Assembly (NCBI GenBank): GCA_009778325.1
Contig: WRJZ01000054.1
Location: 89,373-153,372 of the forward strand
DNA length: 64,000 nt
Source: Candidatus Endomicrobium neocapritermitis
GTDB taxonomy: Bacteria > Elusimicrobiota > Endomicrobiia > Endomicrobiales > Endomicrobiaceae
Direction: 5' to 3'
The translations under genes and the position numbers were made by a program. The notes beneath the pieces are model-generated. The model saw only the letters and a program-made list of their open reading frames with translations, was not told the origin of the DNA and did no database searches. Of this stretch, positions 47,801-56,613 are shown in pieces. The first letter of the stretch is position 1. The number at the start of each line of letters is the position of its first letter.

Positions 47801-48069
47801 TACACATACTCTACTCCGTCAAGTCCCCAAACGGCCCGCTCTATGGGCTCGGTTACTTTTCTTTCAACTTCTTCCGCGGAAAATCCCGGAGCTGCGGTTC
47901 TGATATCAATCATCGGAACGGAAATCTGCGGCTCTTCTTCTTTAGGTGTCAGAAATACGACGGTTATGAACCCCAGTAACAAACTTGTTATAGCTATGAC
48001 CGGGGTGAGTTTTGAGCTGACAAACATTTCCCCCAGCTTTCCTGCAAAACCAAACTTTGCGCTTTTCAT
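44872..48069 (-). CDS. RND efflux pump, inner-membrane subunit
   Basis: 1065 residues of the HAE1/AcrB-like type. TM1 is near 20-40 (VIAITSLLLGFITVVFL); periplasmic PISVPMIDIRTAAPGFSAEE; the proton-relay TM4 block GILVDDAIVVVENIERH (about 400-416) keeps both Asp; TM10 has GAGIIVRNSIILVDF, Arg in place of the usual Lys. So it is probably a functional proton antiporter. It follows the TolC gene 3 bp away. No periplasmic adaptor gene is present in this operon, which is unusual for an RND tripartite pump. Substrate unknown. Confidence 0.9.
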   Translation of the reverse strand: MKSAKFGFAGKLGEMFVSSKLTPVIAITSLLLGFITVVFLTPKEEEPQISVPMIDIRTAAPGFSAEEVERKVTEPIERAVWGLDGVEYVYSASQAHGSLVTVRFKVGEPMEPSLLKIHHKLMLIKQELPENVLPSEVKSFSIDDVPFLVLTFTSKTLDDYALRGAVAPLARELSSTPDLSRVELLGGRKRAVRVIADPKKLEDNGVSLLSVAQALKSNDALFPSGKNWNESAVADVEVGGRLRSKDEVADIAIGQRGGRVIFIKDVAEVVDGPEELVHSSALIEKGHEPENAVSIVFAKRKGTNIVTLSEDILKRAETFLKTEGDKNIRMTVVRDYGATAAEKSNELIEHLILATISVSVLIALFMGIRAALVVGMAIPVTLALTLAIYYFMGYTLNRVTLFALIFSIGILVDDAIVVVENIERHLKQNLKDGLIKATIKAVNEVGNPTILATFTVIAAILPMAFVRGMMGPYMKPIPVGASFAMIISLLVAFTVTPWAAVKLLKPHRHEDNENVKRKRGIFDRIYRRVMAPLLAVKKYPVAFGALIAVMLLASGSLLYFKAVKVKMLPFDNKQEFQILVDYPVTTSLLQGKTWSKELADEILKNPEVEAVQIFAGEAAPFSFSGMVKHTFLRGTDYQNDLQIVLTEKGKRKISSHKIIEGLRPVIKKFGEEKSAVTKVLEIPPGPPVMATMLAEVYGPDRETRERVAREIEAIFKNEPSVADLDTTLRLGRPRRFYEYDQARGGAMGTNAAEMAALGRLVFSETPVTALSDVKSPEDVNVELSLAQKARSGKDPFADLRVSSFETGTVEAVKVLKAPVELPQQTLYRKNLKPVSYVMSELSGSEESPVYGIFKLAPQIKYPLQTADVPWNTTAPVIKWDGEWFITYEVFRDLGGAFAVAIIIIYVLVLGWFRSFKIPLIIMLPIPISLIGILPGHALLGSYFTATSMIGFIAGAGIIVRNSIILVDFIEHQLAKGMGLKAAVVSAGVLRFRPILLTAAAVVAGSSVMLADPIFQGLAISLIFGEIAATVFSPFAVPVLYYWFVGKDRMHAIRKEIQQEAQEDGV

Positions 48070-48072
48070 AAA

Positions 48073-49410
48073 TCAGTCCTTTATTCCTTCGATGCGTTTT
48101 TGTATGTCAAACTTTTCAAGCGTAACGGCCTGCGCGGACGATTTAACAAAAGCAAGTTCGGCTTCATTTTGCTGCGCTATTAAATCAACCCTTCTGTTTA
48201 AAACTTCAATAAGCTGAAGAGCGCTGACGGCTCCGTTTTTGAATAAAGTTTTCATAACTTCTATCTGCTCAAGCAAAATTTTATCGCTCTCGTTGATAAT
48301 AGCGATATTATCTTTAAGGGCTTTTACGGATTCCTGAAGCCCGCTTCTTTGCGCGCGCTCCTGTCTGGCATAAGCCTCGGAAGATTTTTTCGCGGCGGCG
48401 GCCTTAAGTCCGGCCTCTTCAAAAGTTCTGTAAGATGACGGATCAAATATATTCCACTTTAAATAAAGGCCGGCCGTATATCCGTTGGCTGTATCGCGGT
48501 CTCCGTTAAAAACATAAGACTCGGCAAAAGCGCCAAGACGAGGCAGGCTTTTGGCCTTCTCAATTTTTCCGGCCTCGGCTCCGGCAAACGCGATTTCCTG
48601 TAAAGACGCCTGTCTGTATGAGCCGGAACTTTCTGTTTCCTGCATTAAATAGTTTTCCGCAAATTGAACTGCGTCTGAAATATCGGGCAGCCATTCATTA
48701 TTATTTACTCCCATTTCTCTGAGCATGAAGTAATGAGACAGCATTTGGGCGTTGTATTGGCTCAGAAACCCGGAAATACGGTTGCTGAGAGATTTCATGC
48801 CCAAAAGTCCCGAATAGCCGACGGGGTTTGATTTTTGCCCAAGCTGGTAGTTCTTCATAAATTTCTCTATTTCAACGTTTAAATCTTCCAGCTTCTTTTT
48901 TTGTTTTGCAAGAATCGCGATAGAAACAAAAGACAATCCTGCCTGAGAATATTCTTCAAGCCTGATCTGCGAACTCTCATTTTCCGCGGCTGCGAGCGCA
49001 TGCTCCTGAATTTTAACCTGTGTTGACCTCATTCCGCCTTCGTACAGCGGCATATCGATACCCAAAGCGCCGCGCATATAAATGTTGTCGCCGGGATGGT
49101 TTATGCTGTCCGGATTAAAATCGCTTTGTTTAAGAGATCTTTGCTCCAGCAATCCGAAGAAAGCGCTTCCAGGATCATTTGTTCCGTAGCCGGCAGCATC
49201 CATATACACCGTCGGAAGCCAGTGCCGCCCTGCGCGGTCTTTGGCGGCCGAAGCCGCCTGCGTTTGAAATTCAGCTGATTTCTGAGCCGGGGATTCGGCG
49301 CTGATCTGATTCCAAACGTAAGAAAAAGAAAGCTGCTCCGAAAATGCCGAACTGACGTACATTAAAAAAATAAAAAACAAAACAACGTGACAGACAAATG
49401 CTTTTTTCAT
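48073..49410 (-). CDS. TolC-family outer-membrane channel
   Basis: 445 residues with a signal peptide (MKKAFVCHVVLFFIFLMYVS, cleaved after SAFS). Two long coiled-coil repeats: AAKDRAGRHWLPTVYMDAAG, FFGLLEQRSLKQSDFNPD in the first; SRNPxVGLF-like SLPRLGAFAESYVFNGD and YLKWNIFDPSSYRTFEEAGL in the second. It should form the outer-membrane duct of the pump encoded next. The gene sits between arsR (5 bp) and the RND gene (3 bp), one operon. Confidence 0.88.
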   Translation of the reverse strand: MKKAFVCHVVLFFIFLMYVSSAFSEQLSFSYVWNQISAESPAQKSAEFQTQAASAAKDRAGRHWLPTVYMDAAGYGTNDPGSAFFGLLEQRSLKQSDFNPDSINHPGDNIYMRGALGIDMPLYEGGMRSTQVKIQEHALAAAENESSQIRLEEYSQAGLSFVSIAILAKQKKKLEDLNVEIEKFMKNYQLGQKSNPVGYSGLLGMKSLSNRISGFLSQYNAQMLSHYFMLREMGVNNNEWLPDISDAVQFAENYLMQETESSGSYRQASLQEIAFAGAEAGKIEKAKSLPRLGAFAESYVFNGDRDTANGYTAGLYLKWNIFDPSSYRTFEEAGLKAAAAKKSSEAYARQERAQRSGLQESVKALKDNIAIINESDKILLEQIEVMKTLFKNGAVSALQLIEVLNRRVDLIAQQNEAELAFVKSSAQAVTLEKFDIQKRIEGIKD

Positions 49411-49415
49411 ATTAA

Positions 49416-49781
49416 TTACCTTTTGGCGCGAAGCTCCTTCATCAATTCTAAATTTTGTTTCTCATCAATAGCCATCTTTTCCGAGAGAATGTTTCTTACA
49501 AGCGTACAGGCGTCTTTTATCTTGGGCAGAGCCAGACTCACATACTGGAAAAGACCTTCTTTTCTGGTGTGGAGAATTCCCGCGTCTTTGAGCACCGAAA
49601 GATGCTGCGAGAGATTAGCCTTAGGGATTTGCAGCTCTTCCAAAAGGTCGCCGGAAGTTTTCTCTCCGTTGCCGAGAATATCCAGAATTTTAAGACGCAC
49701 GGGGTTTGCCAGCGCGGAACAAATTTCAGCCTGTAAATCATGAACACTTTTGCCTTTAGGCAATTCTTTTTGCTTTTTCAT
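49416..49781 (-). CDS. ArsR/SmtB-family repressor
   Basis: About 121 residues; ATG 49781 has AAGGAGG 8 nt upstream (a GTG lies one codon before). The winged helix reads CSALANPVRLKILDIL, SGDLLEELQIPKANLSQHL, SVLKDAGILHTRKEGLFQYV. Cys-x-x in the first helix (EICSAL) and CTLVRN later may sense ligand, but no classical ArsR metal box (ELCVCDL) is seen, so the signal is unclear. As the first gene of the operon it probably represses it; a dyad lies 35 bp upstream. Confidence 0.9.
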   Translation of the reverse strand: MKKQKELPKGKSVHDLQAEICSALANPVRLKILDILGNGEKTSGDLLEELQIPKANLSQHLSVLKDAGILHTRKEGLFQYVSLALPKIKDACTLVRNILSEKMAIDEKQNLELMKELRAKR

Positions 49782-49815
49782 CACAACCGCCTCCTTGTTT
49801 GAAAACTAAACACAA

Positions 49816-49839
49816 TTAGTTTATATTTTTATATACTAA
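49816..49839. promoter_or_regulatory. AT-rich dyad, candidate ArsR operator
   Basis: TTAGTTTATAT-TT-TTATATACTAA is an imperfect dyad just upstream of the arsR RBS, overlapping TATATT/TATACT -10-like sequences. Binding by ArsR is inferred from position. Confidence 0.4.
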
Positions 49840-49866
49840 CAAATAAATAAATTTATTGCAAGCCCC

Positions 49867-49976
49867 TACAAAAACAGAGAAAAGATAATAGAGAATAGAT
49901 AACAGATACGGCAACGGCAAAAGGCAAATAAACTGTTCTCTATTATCTTTTCTCTGTTCTCTGCCGTTTGAAAATT
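49867..49976. repeat. Tandem-repeat-armed hairpin H
   Basis: ACAGAGAAAAGATAATAGAG and its exact inverse CTCTATTATCTTTTCTCTGT, unit about AGAGAATAGATA. The loop holds CGGCAACGGCAAAAGGCAA and the right arm is followed by TGCCGTTT. It lies between divergent arsR and the ferritin-like gene. Confidence 0.85.
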
Positions 49977-50057
49977 TGCAATTTATTTTAAATAAATAAT
50001 ATAATTCCGATATAGCATCCAGATCTACTTGCGAAAGTGATAAAAAAGGAGGTTATT

Positions 50058-50570
50058 ATGGGGCAAAAAGGAATTGAGATTATTGAAAAATCCGGATTGA
50101 AAGTTGCAGACGTTGTAGCAAAGCTTAATAAGGCGTTTGCGGATGAATGGCTCGCTTATTACCAGTACTGGGTAGGCGCGCAGGTTTGCGTAGGTATTTT
50201 CAGGGAGGATGTTCAAGCGGAGCTTACGGAACACGCAAATGAAGAACTCGGTCACGCGCAAAAAGTTGCGGACAGAATTATAGAGCTTGGCGGAACGCCT
50301 ATAACTGATCCGGCAGAATGGCCCAAACTTGCAAACTGCAAGTATGAAGCGCCAAAGAACCCTGACACGCGCGTACTTTTAAAGCAAAATATCGACGGCG
50401 AGCGTTGCGCCATAGAAGTTTACAAAGAGCTTGCGGATTTCACCAGAGGCAAAGATGTCATAACGTATCACATGGCGCTTGAAATAATGAAAGACGAACT
50501 TGGACACGAACAAGACCTTGAAGATATAGTTGATGACATTTCACACGTTGACCCGTCAAAAAAGAAATAA
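50058..50570 (+). CDS. Ferritin-like (Dps-like/bacterioferritin-like) protein
   Basis: 170 residues from ATG 50058, with perfect AAGGAGG 6 nt upstream; an earlier in-frame ATG lacks one. The four-helix bundle carries di-iron ligands: FADEWLAYYQYW, LTEHANEELGHAQKVADRII, DGERCAIEVYKELADF and IMKDELGHEQDLEDIV (E..., ExxH pattern). Likely stores or detoxifies iron with peroxide or oxygen, useful for an anaerobe. A clear terminator follows. Close to the Dps-like subfamily of anaerobes. Confidence 0.88.
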   Translation: MGQKGIEIIEKSGLKVADVVAKLNKAFADEWLAYYQYWVGAQVCVGIFREDVQAELTEHANEELGHAQKVADRIIELGGTPITDPAEWPKLANCKYEAPKNPDTRVLLKQNIDGERCAIEVYKELADFTRGKDVITYHMALEIMKDELGHEQDLEDIVDDISHVDPSKKK

Positions 50571-50594
50571 TCAATCACTAAGTAAATTTAAATA

Positions 50595-50628
50595 AAAAAA
50601 AGACCGTGTTTAACGGTCTTTTTTTTTA
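50595..50628 (+). terminator. Terminator of the ferritin-like gene
   Basis: AAAAGACCGT pairs with ACGGTCTTTT around GTTTA, followed by T8. Confidence 0.85.
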
Positions 50629-50690
50629 TTTGACAGCAAATCATCGTCCCATCTATTTTATTGTTTCCAAGCAAACTAGCAAACTATTTA

Positions 50691-50709
50691 CAAAGAAATA
50701 ATTTCTTTG
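50691..50709. promoter_or_regulatory. Palindrome before the acyltransferase-fusion gene
   Basis: CAAAGAAATAATTTCTTTG is a near-perfect 19-bp palindrome ending 15 nt before the start codon, in the place of an operator or leader hairpin. Confidence 0.35.
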
Positions 50710-50724
50710 TATGGTATCAACATA

Positions 50725-53700
50725 ATGAAGAAATTAATAAAAATATTATTCAGCAAATCTTTTTTACCTTTTTATATAACGCAGTATCTGGGCGCGTTTA
50801 ATGACAACTTATTCCGTACCGCCATGGCCACTTTTGTAACGTATAAGATAACGACCATATCTGCCGCAAGCAAAAGTATTATTGTTTCGCTGGCAGTAGG
50901 GCTTTTCATGCTGCCGTTTTTTCTCTTCTCTTCCACCGCAGGCGAAATTGCCGATAAATACCGTAAAGATTTAATGATAAAAACGCTCAAATTCGTCGAA
51001 CTTCTCATTATAACGACAGTAATACTCGGCTTTTACTTACAAAATCCTTATATTTTGCTTTTCGTCATATTTTTAATGGGCATGCAGTCGGCGTTTTTCG
51101 GCCCCGTTAAATACAGTATTCTGCCGAATATTTTAAAAGAAGACGAACTGATCGCGGGCAACGGTCTTGTCGAAGCCGGCACTTACATCGCTATTTTGCA
51201 GGGCACTATACTTGGCGGCGTAATAATGTACGGGACAGGCAGCGAATTTGCCGCCGTATCTTTATGGGTCGGCGGCATTGCTCTGGCGGGATTTTCGGCA
51301 AGTTTGTTTATTCCCAAAATAGAGGCGGCGTCTCCCGATATAACAATAAATAAAAACTTTTTAGCGGCAATGTGGAAAAATATCAAATTCATAAAACGCA
51401 GAAGAGAAATCATGCTTTGCGTGCTGGGCATTTCATGGTTTTGGCTGCTTGGCGCCGTGCTTATCTCGCAAATGCCGTCTTTCGCCAGCAATATTTTAAA
51501 CGGCGACGCCTCTGTTTTTACTTATTTGCTTACTTTGTTTTCCGCTGGTATCGGGCTGGGCGCAGTCGCGTGCCAATTACTTCTCAAAGGCGAAATAAGC
51601 GGAAGATATGTTCCTTTAAGCATTTTGCTGATGTCTCTGTTTATAGCCGATCTTGCCCTGGCGGCCAAAGGATTTGCCGCGCCGGAAACGGCAATTAATT
51701 ATAAAACTTTTATATCCGCGTGGAGCGGGCAGAGAATATCTTTAGACTTATTTTTCTTCGCTTTCCTGGGCGGATTATACGTAGTGCCTTTAAACGCTTT
51801 GCTCCAAGTGCTGGCCGGTAAAAAAATGCGTTCGCGCGTTATAGCCGCCAACAATATTATAAACGCTTTGTTTATGGTTGTAGGAAGCGGCGTTTGCGCT
51901 GGATTATTGGCTTTGGGTTTCGGCATTCCCTCGATTTTTATATTTATAGCGGCAGCAAATACCGTTGTTGCATTTTATATTTGCGGACTGCTTCCCGAGC
52001 ATATCGTAAGAATGATAGTAAAACGTTACCTTGATTTAATGTACGGAGTAAAAATCAAAGGTTTGGAAAATATGGAAAACGTTAAAGGCAATATGATAAT
52101 AATTGCCAACCATACTTCTTTCTTGGACGCGGTATTATTATGGACTTATATGCCGGGAAAATTCAGTTTCGCCGTAAATACTTTTATTACGCGGCTGTGG
52201 TATGTTAAGCCGGTTCTGCATCTTGTAAAATATTTTCCCATAGATCCGACCAGCCCTATGGGCGTTAAATCCATAATAGAAGAAGTAAGGAAAGGAAACC
52301 GCGTTGTAATTTTTCCGGAAGGCAGAATAACTACTACCGGCGCTTTAATGAAAATTTATCCCGGGCCTGCCATGATTGCCGATAAAAGCAGCGCCCAAAT
52401 ACTGCCGGTGTACATAGAAGGAAGCCAGTATTCCGTATTCTCCCGTTTCGGAACAAAATTAAAAACGCGGCCGCAAAGCAAAATAACCATAAATATTTTA
52501 CCCGTAACAAAGCTGAACCTGCCGCAAACCGTACAAGGCCGCGGCCGCAGAGCGGCTTCCATAAGAAGGCTTTACGATATTATGTCTGACATGAAATATG
52601 TTTCAAGCAATACGGAAGAAACTTTATTCGACTCTCTGCTTGACGCGAAAAATCTTGTCGGAAGAAATAAAATTATCATGGAAGATACCAATATGAAGCC
52701 GCTTAATTTCGGTAAATTCCTGACGCTTTGTTTCGCTTTGGGAAAACAATTTTCCAAATATAACAAACAAAAGGAATACGCCGGTCTTATGCTTCCGAAT
52801 TCTATTGCGGCTGCAGGCGCGTTTTTCGGTTTGCAGGCTTTTAATATTACGCCGTGCATGCTTAACTTTTCAACGGGCGTTAAAAATATGCTTTCCTGCT
52901 GCAAAGCCGCGGGAATAAAAAATGTTTATACTTCCAAAGAGTTTGCGCAAAAAGCCAATCTTGCCGAAACGCTGCAGGCTATGGAGGCGGCAAACATAAA
53001 AATAATTTATCTTGAAGATATAAAAAAACAAATATCTTTAAAAGATAAAATAACTGCCTTGGCTGCTTCTTATTTCCCGAAAATGTATTACAAATCTGCA
53101 AACGGAAATGCTTTGCCGAAAGAGCCTGCGGTAGTTTTGTTTACCAGCGGTTCGGAAGGCACGCCGAAAGGCGTTGCGTTAAGCCACGAAAATATTCAGG
53201 CTAACCGGTACCAGCTGCAAAGCGTGCTGGATTTCGGTTTAACGGACAGCATTTTTAACGCTATGCCGATATTCCATTCCTTCGGATTAACAGGCGGGCT
53301 TATGCTTCCGCTGCTTTCCGGAATAAAAGTATTTTTGTATCCTTCCCCTTTGCATTACAGAATAGTGCCTGAACTCATTTACGACAAAAACGCGACCGTT
53401 ATGTTCGGCACGGATACTTTTTTGCACGGTTACGCGAAAATGGCGCACCCTTATGATTTTTATTCCGTACGCCTGGCAGTTGCCGGCGCGGAAAAATTAA
53501 AAGAAGAAACTTACAGAACGTTTACCGACACTTTCGGCATACGGGTTTTAGAAGGCTACGGCGCTACGGAAACCGCGCCGGCGCTGTCCATAAACACGCC
53601 GATGTATTTTAGGCGCGGCACCGCAGGACGCATGCTGCCCGGCATAGAAACAAAACTTGAGGCCGTGCCCGGAATGGATGAGGGCATGCGGCTTTCCGTT

Positions 53701-54141
53701 AAAGGCAAAAATATTATGCTCGGTTATCTTAAAGAAGATAAGCCCGGAGTAATACAGCCTCCGCAGGACGGCTGGTATGATACCGGCGATATTGTGGATA
53801 TAGACGCGGACGGATTTGTTTCCATAAAAGGCCGCGCGAAACGTTTTGCAAAAATAGCGGGCGAGATGATATCTCTAAGCGCGGTTGAAACCGCCGTAAG
53901 CGAGCTGTGGCCGAAAGAAATTCACGCCGTAATTGCCATTGCGGATGAAAAGAAAGGCGAGCAGCTGGTTTTATTTACTACGCGAAAAACTGCGGCGCTT
54001 AACGAAATACTGGCGGCTTTTAAAGAAAAAGGGTTGAACATACTTTCCGTGCCGAAAAATATAAAAGTGCTGAATGAAATGCCTCTCGTCGGAGCAGGCA
54101 AAGCGGATTATGTAAAACTGGCGCGGATGGCTTTGGAATAA
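50725..54141 (+). CDS. LplT-PlsC-acyl-ACP synthetase fusion (Aas-like)
   Basis: 1138 residues from ATG 50725; the TTG 18 bp earlier also lacks an RBS. About 1-410: MFS transporter like the lysophospholipid flippase LplT (YLGAFNDNLFRTAM, SAFFGPVKYSILPNIL). About 440-640: PlsC acyltransferase, with NHTSFLD (461) and FPEGR (530). About 660-1138: AMP-forming synthetase, with TSGSEGTPKGVAL (806), YGATETAP and GWYDTGDIV. In E. coli LplT and Aas are separate; this single chain would import, acylate and recycle lysophospholipids. All three active-site motifs are intact. Transcribed alone after a terminator. Confidence 0.9.
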   Translation: MKKLIKILFSKSFLPFYITQYLGAFNDNLFRTAMATFVTYKITTISAASKSIIVSLAVGLFMLPFFLFSSTAGEIADKYRKDLMIKTLKFVELLIITTVILGFYLQNPYILLFVIFLMGMQSAFFGPVKYSILPNILKEDELIAGNGLVEAGTYIAILQGTILGGVIMYGTGSEFAAVSLWVGGIALAGFSASLFIPKIEAASPDITINKNFLAAMWKNIKFIKRRREIMLCVLGISWFWLLGAVLISQMPSFASNILNGDASVFTYLLTLFSAGIGLGAVACQLLLKGEISGRYVPLSILLMSLFIADLALAAKGFAAPETAINYKTFISAWSGQRISLDLFFFAFLGGLYVVPLNALLQVLAGKKMRSRVIAANNIINALFMVVGSGVCAGLLALGFGIPSIFIFIAAANTVVAFYICGLLPEHIVRMIVKRYLDLMYGVKIKGLENMENVKGNMIIIANHTSFLDAVLLWTYMPGKFSFAVNTFITRLWYVKPVLHLVKYFPIDPTSPMGVKSIIEEVRKGNRVVIFPEGRITTTGALMKIYPGPAMIADKSSAQILPVYIEGSQYSVFSRFGTKLKTRPQSKITINILPVTKLNLPQTVQGRGRRAASIRRLYDIMSDMKYVSSNTEETLFDSLLDAKNLVGRNKIIMEDTNMKPLNFGKFLTLCFALGKQFSKYNKQKEYAGLMLPNSIAAAGAFFGLQAFNITPCMLNFSTGVKNMLSCCKAAGIKNVYTSKEFAQKANLAETLQAMEAANIKIIYLEDIKKQISLKDKITALAASYFPKMYYKSANGNALPKEPAVVLFTSGSEGTPKGVALSHENIQANRYQLQSVLDFGLTDSIFNAMPIFHSFGLTGGLMLPLLSGIKVFLYPSPLHYRIVPELIYDKNATVMFGTDTFLHGYAKMAHPYDFYSVRLAVAGAEKLKEETYRTFTDTFGIRVLEGYGATETAPALSINTPMYFRRGTAGRMLPGIETKLEAVPGMDEGMRLSVKGKNIMLGYLKEDKPGVIQPPQDGWYDTGDIVDIDADGFVSIKGRAKRFAKIAGEMISLSAVETAVSELWPKEIHAVIAIADEKKGEQLVLFTTRKTAALNEILAAFKEKGLNILSVPKNIKVLNEMPLVGAGKADYVKLARMALE

Positions 54142-54153
54142 AATGTTATTTAA

Positions 54154-54756
54154 TCATGATGCCGGTTTAAGATAAGGCTCAATTATTTTGAAGATTCTTT
54201 CCGCTATAAGTTTATGGCCTTCGGCGTTCGGGTGTATGGCGTCGGATTTCAGGTTAGCATTGGCAAAAATGCCTTCCATAATCGCGGGCACAAAAACAGC
54301 ATGCTTTTCTTTGGCGATTTGCGTCATCATTTTTGTATAAGGCGACATTTTAATATTGCCTCCGGTATCCACAACCACCGCAATGGCGCCCAGACTTTGC
54401 GCATAATCAACAATCTCTTCCAGCGCGGCTTTTGTTTCGGATAAAGGACGCGAACGCATGGCGTCATTGCCGCCGAATTCTATTAAAACCATAAAAGGAT
54501 TATGGCGGCTGATTTCTTCTTTGCGGTCCGCGCCCATGCGCGCCGTATCGCCGCTTACGCCGAGATTTATCACCGGCCTGCCGGACATATTCTGCAGCAG
54601 CGCCGGGAAAGAAAGCGGCGCGTCAACGCCATAACCTGCGGTAATACTGTTGCCGAATGCCACTATATTCACGCCGCTGCCGCCGCCCGTAATGTGCTGC
54701 TTTGAATCGCAGCAGCACAGCGCGGCTAACGCAATTAAAAAAATAAGTTTTTTCAT
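54154..54756 (-). CDS. SGNH/GDSL hydrolase, probable lipoprotein
   Basis: 200 residues; AAAGGAG 9 nt upstream of ATG. A short signal with a lipobox-like end (LIALAALCCC) suggests anchoring as a lipoprotein. Blocks: GNSITAGYG (Ser, block I; Asn replaces the usual Asp of GDS), NLGVSGDTA (block II Gly), FGGNDAMRS (block III Asn), DAIHPNAEGH (block V Asp-His). It resembles arylesterase/TesA-type enzymes, thus likely hydrolyses esters or thioesters in the periplasm. It converges on the Aas-like gene. Confidence 0.9.
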   Translation of the reverse strand: MKKLIFLIALAALCCCDSKQHITGGGSGVNIVAFGNSITAGYGVDAPLSFPALLQNMSGRPVINLGVSGDTARMGADRKEEISRHNPFMVLIEFGGNDAMRSRPLSETKAALEEIVDYAQSLGAIAVVVDTGGNIKMSPYTKMMTQIAKEKHAVFVPAIMEGIFANANLKSDAIHPNAEGHKLIAERIFKIIEPYLKPAS

Positions 54757-54798
54757 ATATTCACTGCTCCTTTAGCGTCTTTATACAATATCAGAAAG

Positions 54799-54954
54799 GC
54801 AATTACAAATTACGAATGACGAATTACGAATCAAAGGCAACCCCTCACCCTCTTGCTTCGCAAGTCCCTCTCCCGCAAGGGGCGAGGGAAAATAAATCTT
54901 TGTCTTTTTTGTCTTTTATTCGTAATTCGTCATTCGTAATTCGTAATTGCCGTT
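54799..54954. repeat. Tandem-repeat-armed hairpin I
   Basis: Arms of ATTACGAAT/GACGAATTACG units: GACGAATTACGAAT on the left, ATTCGTAATTCGTC on the right. The loop has CAAAGGCAACC plus CTTGCTTCGCAAG and CCCGCAAGGGG type hairpins; the right arm is followed by TTGCCGTT. It lies between divergent hydrolase genes. Confidence 0.85.
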
Positions 54955-55028
54955 ATTACTCTTTCTTTTCGCAAAATAACTTTGTAAAATTCCTAACAAC
55001 AGCATAAAATAAAAAAAAGGACTCGAAA

Positions 55029-56606
55029 ATGAAAACAATACTTTTTAAGCTTGCTAAATACGTCTTGATAACTTTTTTCGCGTTGTTTATTCTTCTGCTT
55101 GTAGTATTGACCTTGCGTCTGTTATTTTATATCCCTAAATTGCAGCCGTGGCATACTTTTGTCCCGTACGAATTGACTGTTGCGGAAATGGATAAGGCTA
55201 CTTGGGAAGAATATATGGCACGTGAAAACAAGATATTTGACGATGTTTACCGGGAAGTGGTTTTGAAGACGCCGGCAAGCGAGAAAAACTCCGTCAACAG
55301 GTATTTTGAAGGCAGCCGTATATATCCGCCGAACTTTAAAGATGACTGGAACCGCTCGTATCTTTTTGTACCGGAAGAACCTAAAGGCGCTGTTGTTTTA
55401 TTGCACGGTCTGACTGATTCCCCCTACAGCATGCGCCATATCGGACAGCTGTATTACCAAAAAGGTTTCATTGTGCTTGGGCTGAGAATGACGGGACACG
55501 GCACTGTCCCGGCAGCGCTTACTAAAATCACCTGGCAGGACTGGATGGCAGCCACAAGGCTTGCGGTAAGAGAAGCAAAGAAGATGAGTCCTGAAGGAAC
55601 TCCTCTGCATATCGTCGGATTTTCGCAGGGAGGCGCGCTTGCGGTCAAATATACTTTAGACGCGCTTGAAGACGACAGTTTGAGCCGTCCCGACAGATTG
55701 GTTTTGATTTCTCCGATGATAGGGATTACGCGGCTTTCAAAGCTTGCGGAAATAATCGCCATTCCTTCCGTTATCCCGGGTTTTGAAAAAATCGCATGGC
55801 TTAGCATCACTCCGGAATTTAATCCGTTCAAATATAACTCATTTCCCATCAACGCTGTTAAACAGGCGCGCTTATTAATAGATGATATGAAACGTCAAAT
55901 CGTAAGGCTGCATAGAGCCGGCCGGCTGCAAGAGCTTCCTCCGGTAATTACCTTTCAGTCAATCACCGATTACACTGTCAGTACGCCGGCGCTTATAAAT
56001 GACTTTTTTATTTACCTGCCGGACAACAAAAGCGAATTAGTATTGTTCGACATCAACCGCGATACTGAGTTTTTGCCGCTGGTTCGTCCGGTTTTCGTAA
56101 ACATGATGTCAAGGATGCTTCCGGATTTGCCGCAGCGTTACAGAATAACCATAATCGGCAACGCAGCTCCCGGCGATTCCGACACAGTAGAACGCAGCGC
56201 TGCGCCGGGCGGCAAAGATTTTACCGATAGGAAGTTAGGGCTGATTTATCCGCAGGATGTTTTTTCCCTTTCTCATGTTTCATTGCAGTTTCCCGAGAAT
56301 GATCCTCTCTACGGTTCTGCGCCGGACCCCGCCGCAAAAGATGAATTCGGCTTAAATCTCGGCATTATCTCTAACGCCCAGGGAGAACGCGGTATTCTGG
56401 AAATAAATACGAACCTGTTTTTCAGGATCTCGTCAAATCCTCTTTTTCCTTATCTTGCCGAACGCATAATTAATGTAATAGACGGAGTTACCGCGGAGAC
56501 GGAACACTCCGGCATACAAGACGGCGTAAATTCTAAAACCAAAATTACCCAAGAGGAATATGACTCTATCATGAAAAAGACGGATTACAGCGAAGGGATG
56601 TTTTAG
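55029..56606 (+). CDS. Membrane-anchored alpha/beta hydrolase
   Basis: 525 residues, AAAGGA upstream. One N-terminal TM helix (about 12-38, ITFFALFILLLVVLTLRLLF). The hydrolase core: VVLLHGLTDSPYSM (oxyanion HG), LRMTGHGTVP, nucleophile GFSQGGALAVKYTL, and late His in LSHVSLQFPENDPL. Resembles lipases or monoacylglycerol-lipase-like enzymes. The protein has an insertion around 330-430. It is next to an SGNH esterase and an acyltransferase fusion, so a role in envelope lipid turnover is plausible. Confidence 0.85.
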   Translation: MKTILFKLAKYVLITFFALFILLLVVLTLRLLFYIPKLQPWHTFVPYELTVAEMDKATWEEYMARENKIFDDVYREVVLKTPASEKNSVNRYFEGSRIYPPNFKDDWNRSYLFVPEEPKGAVVLLHGLTDSPYSMRHIGQLYYQKGFIVLGLRMTGHGTVPAALTKITWQDWMAATRLAVREAKKMSPEGTPLHIVGFSQGGALAVKYTLDALEDDSLSRPDRLVLISPMIGITRLSKLAEIIAIPSVIPGFEKIAWLSITPEFNPFKYNSFPINAVKQARLLIDDMKRQIVRLHRAGRLQELPPVITFQSITDYTVSTPALINDFFIYLPDNKSELVLFDINRDTEFLPLVRPVFVNMMSRMLPDLPQRYRITIIGNAAPGDSDTVERSAAPGGKDFTDRKLGLIYPQDVFSLSHVSLQFPENDPLYGSAPDPAAKDEFGLNLGIISNAQGERGILEINTNLFFRISSNPLFPYLAERIINVIDGVTAETEHSGIQDGVNSKTKITQEEYDSIMKKTDYSEGMF

Positions 56607-56613
56607 CCAAAAG

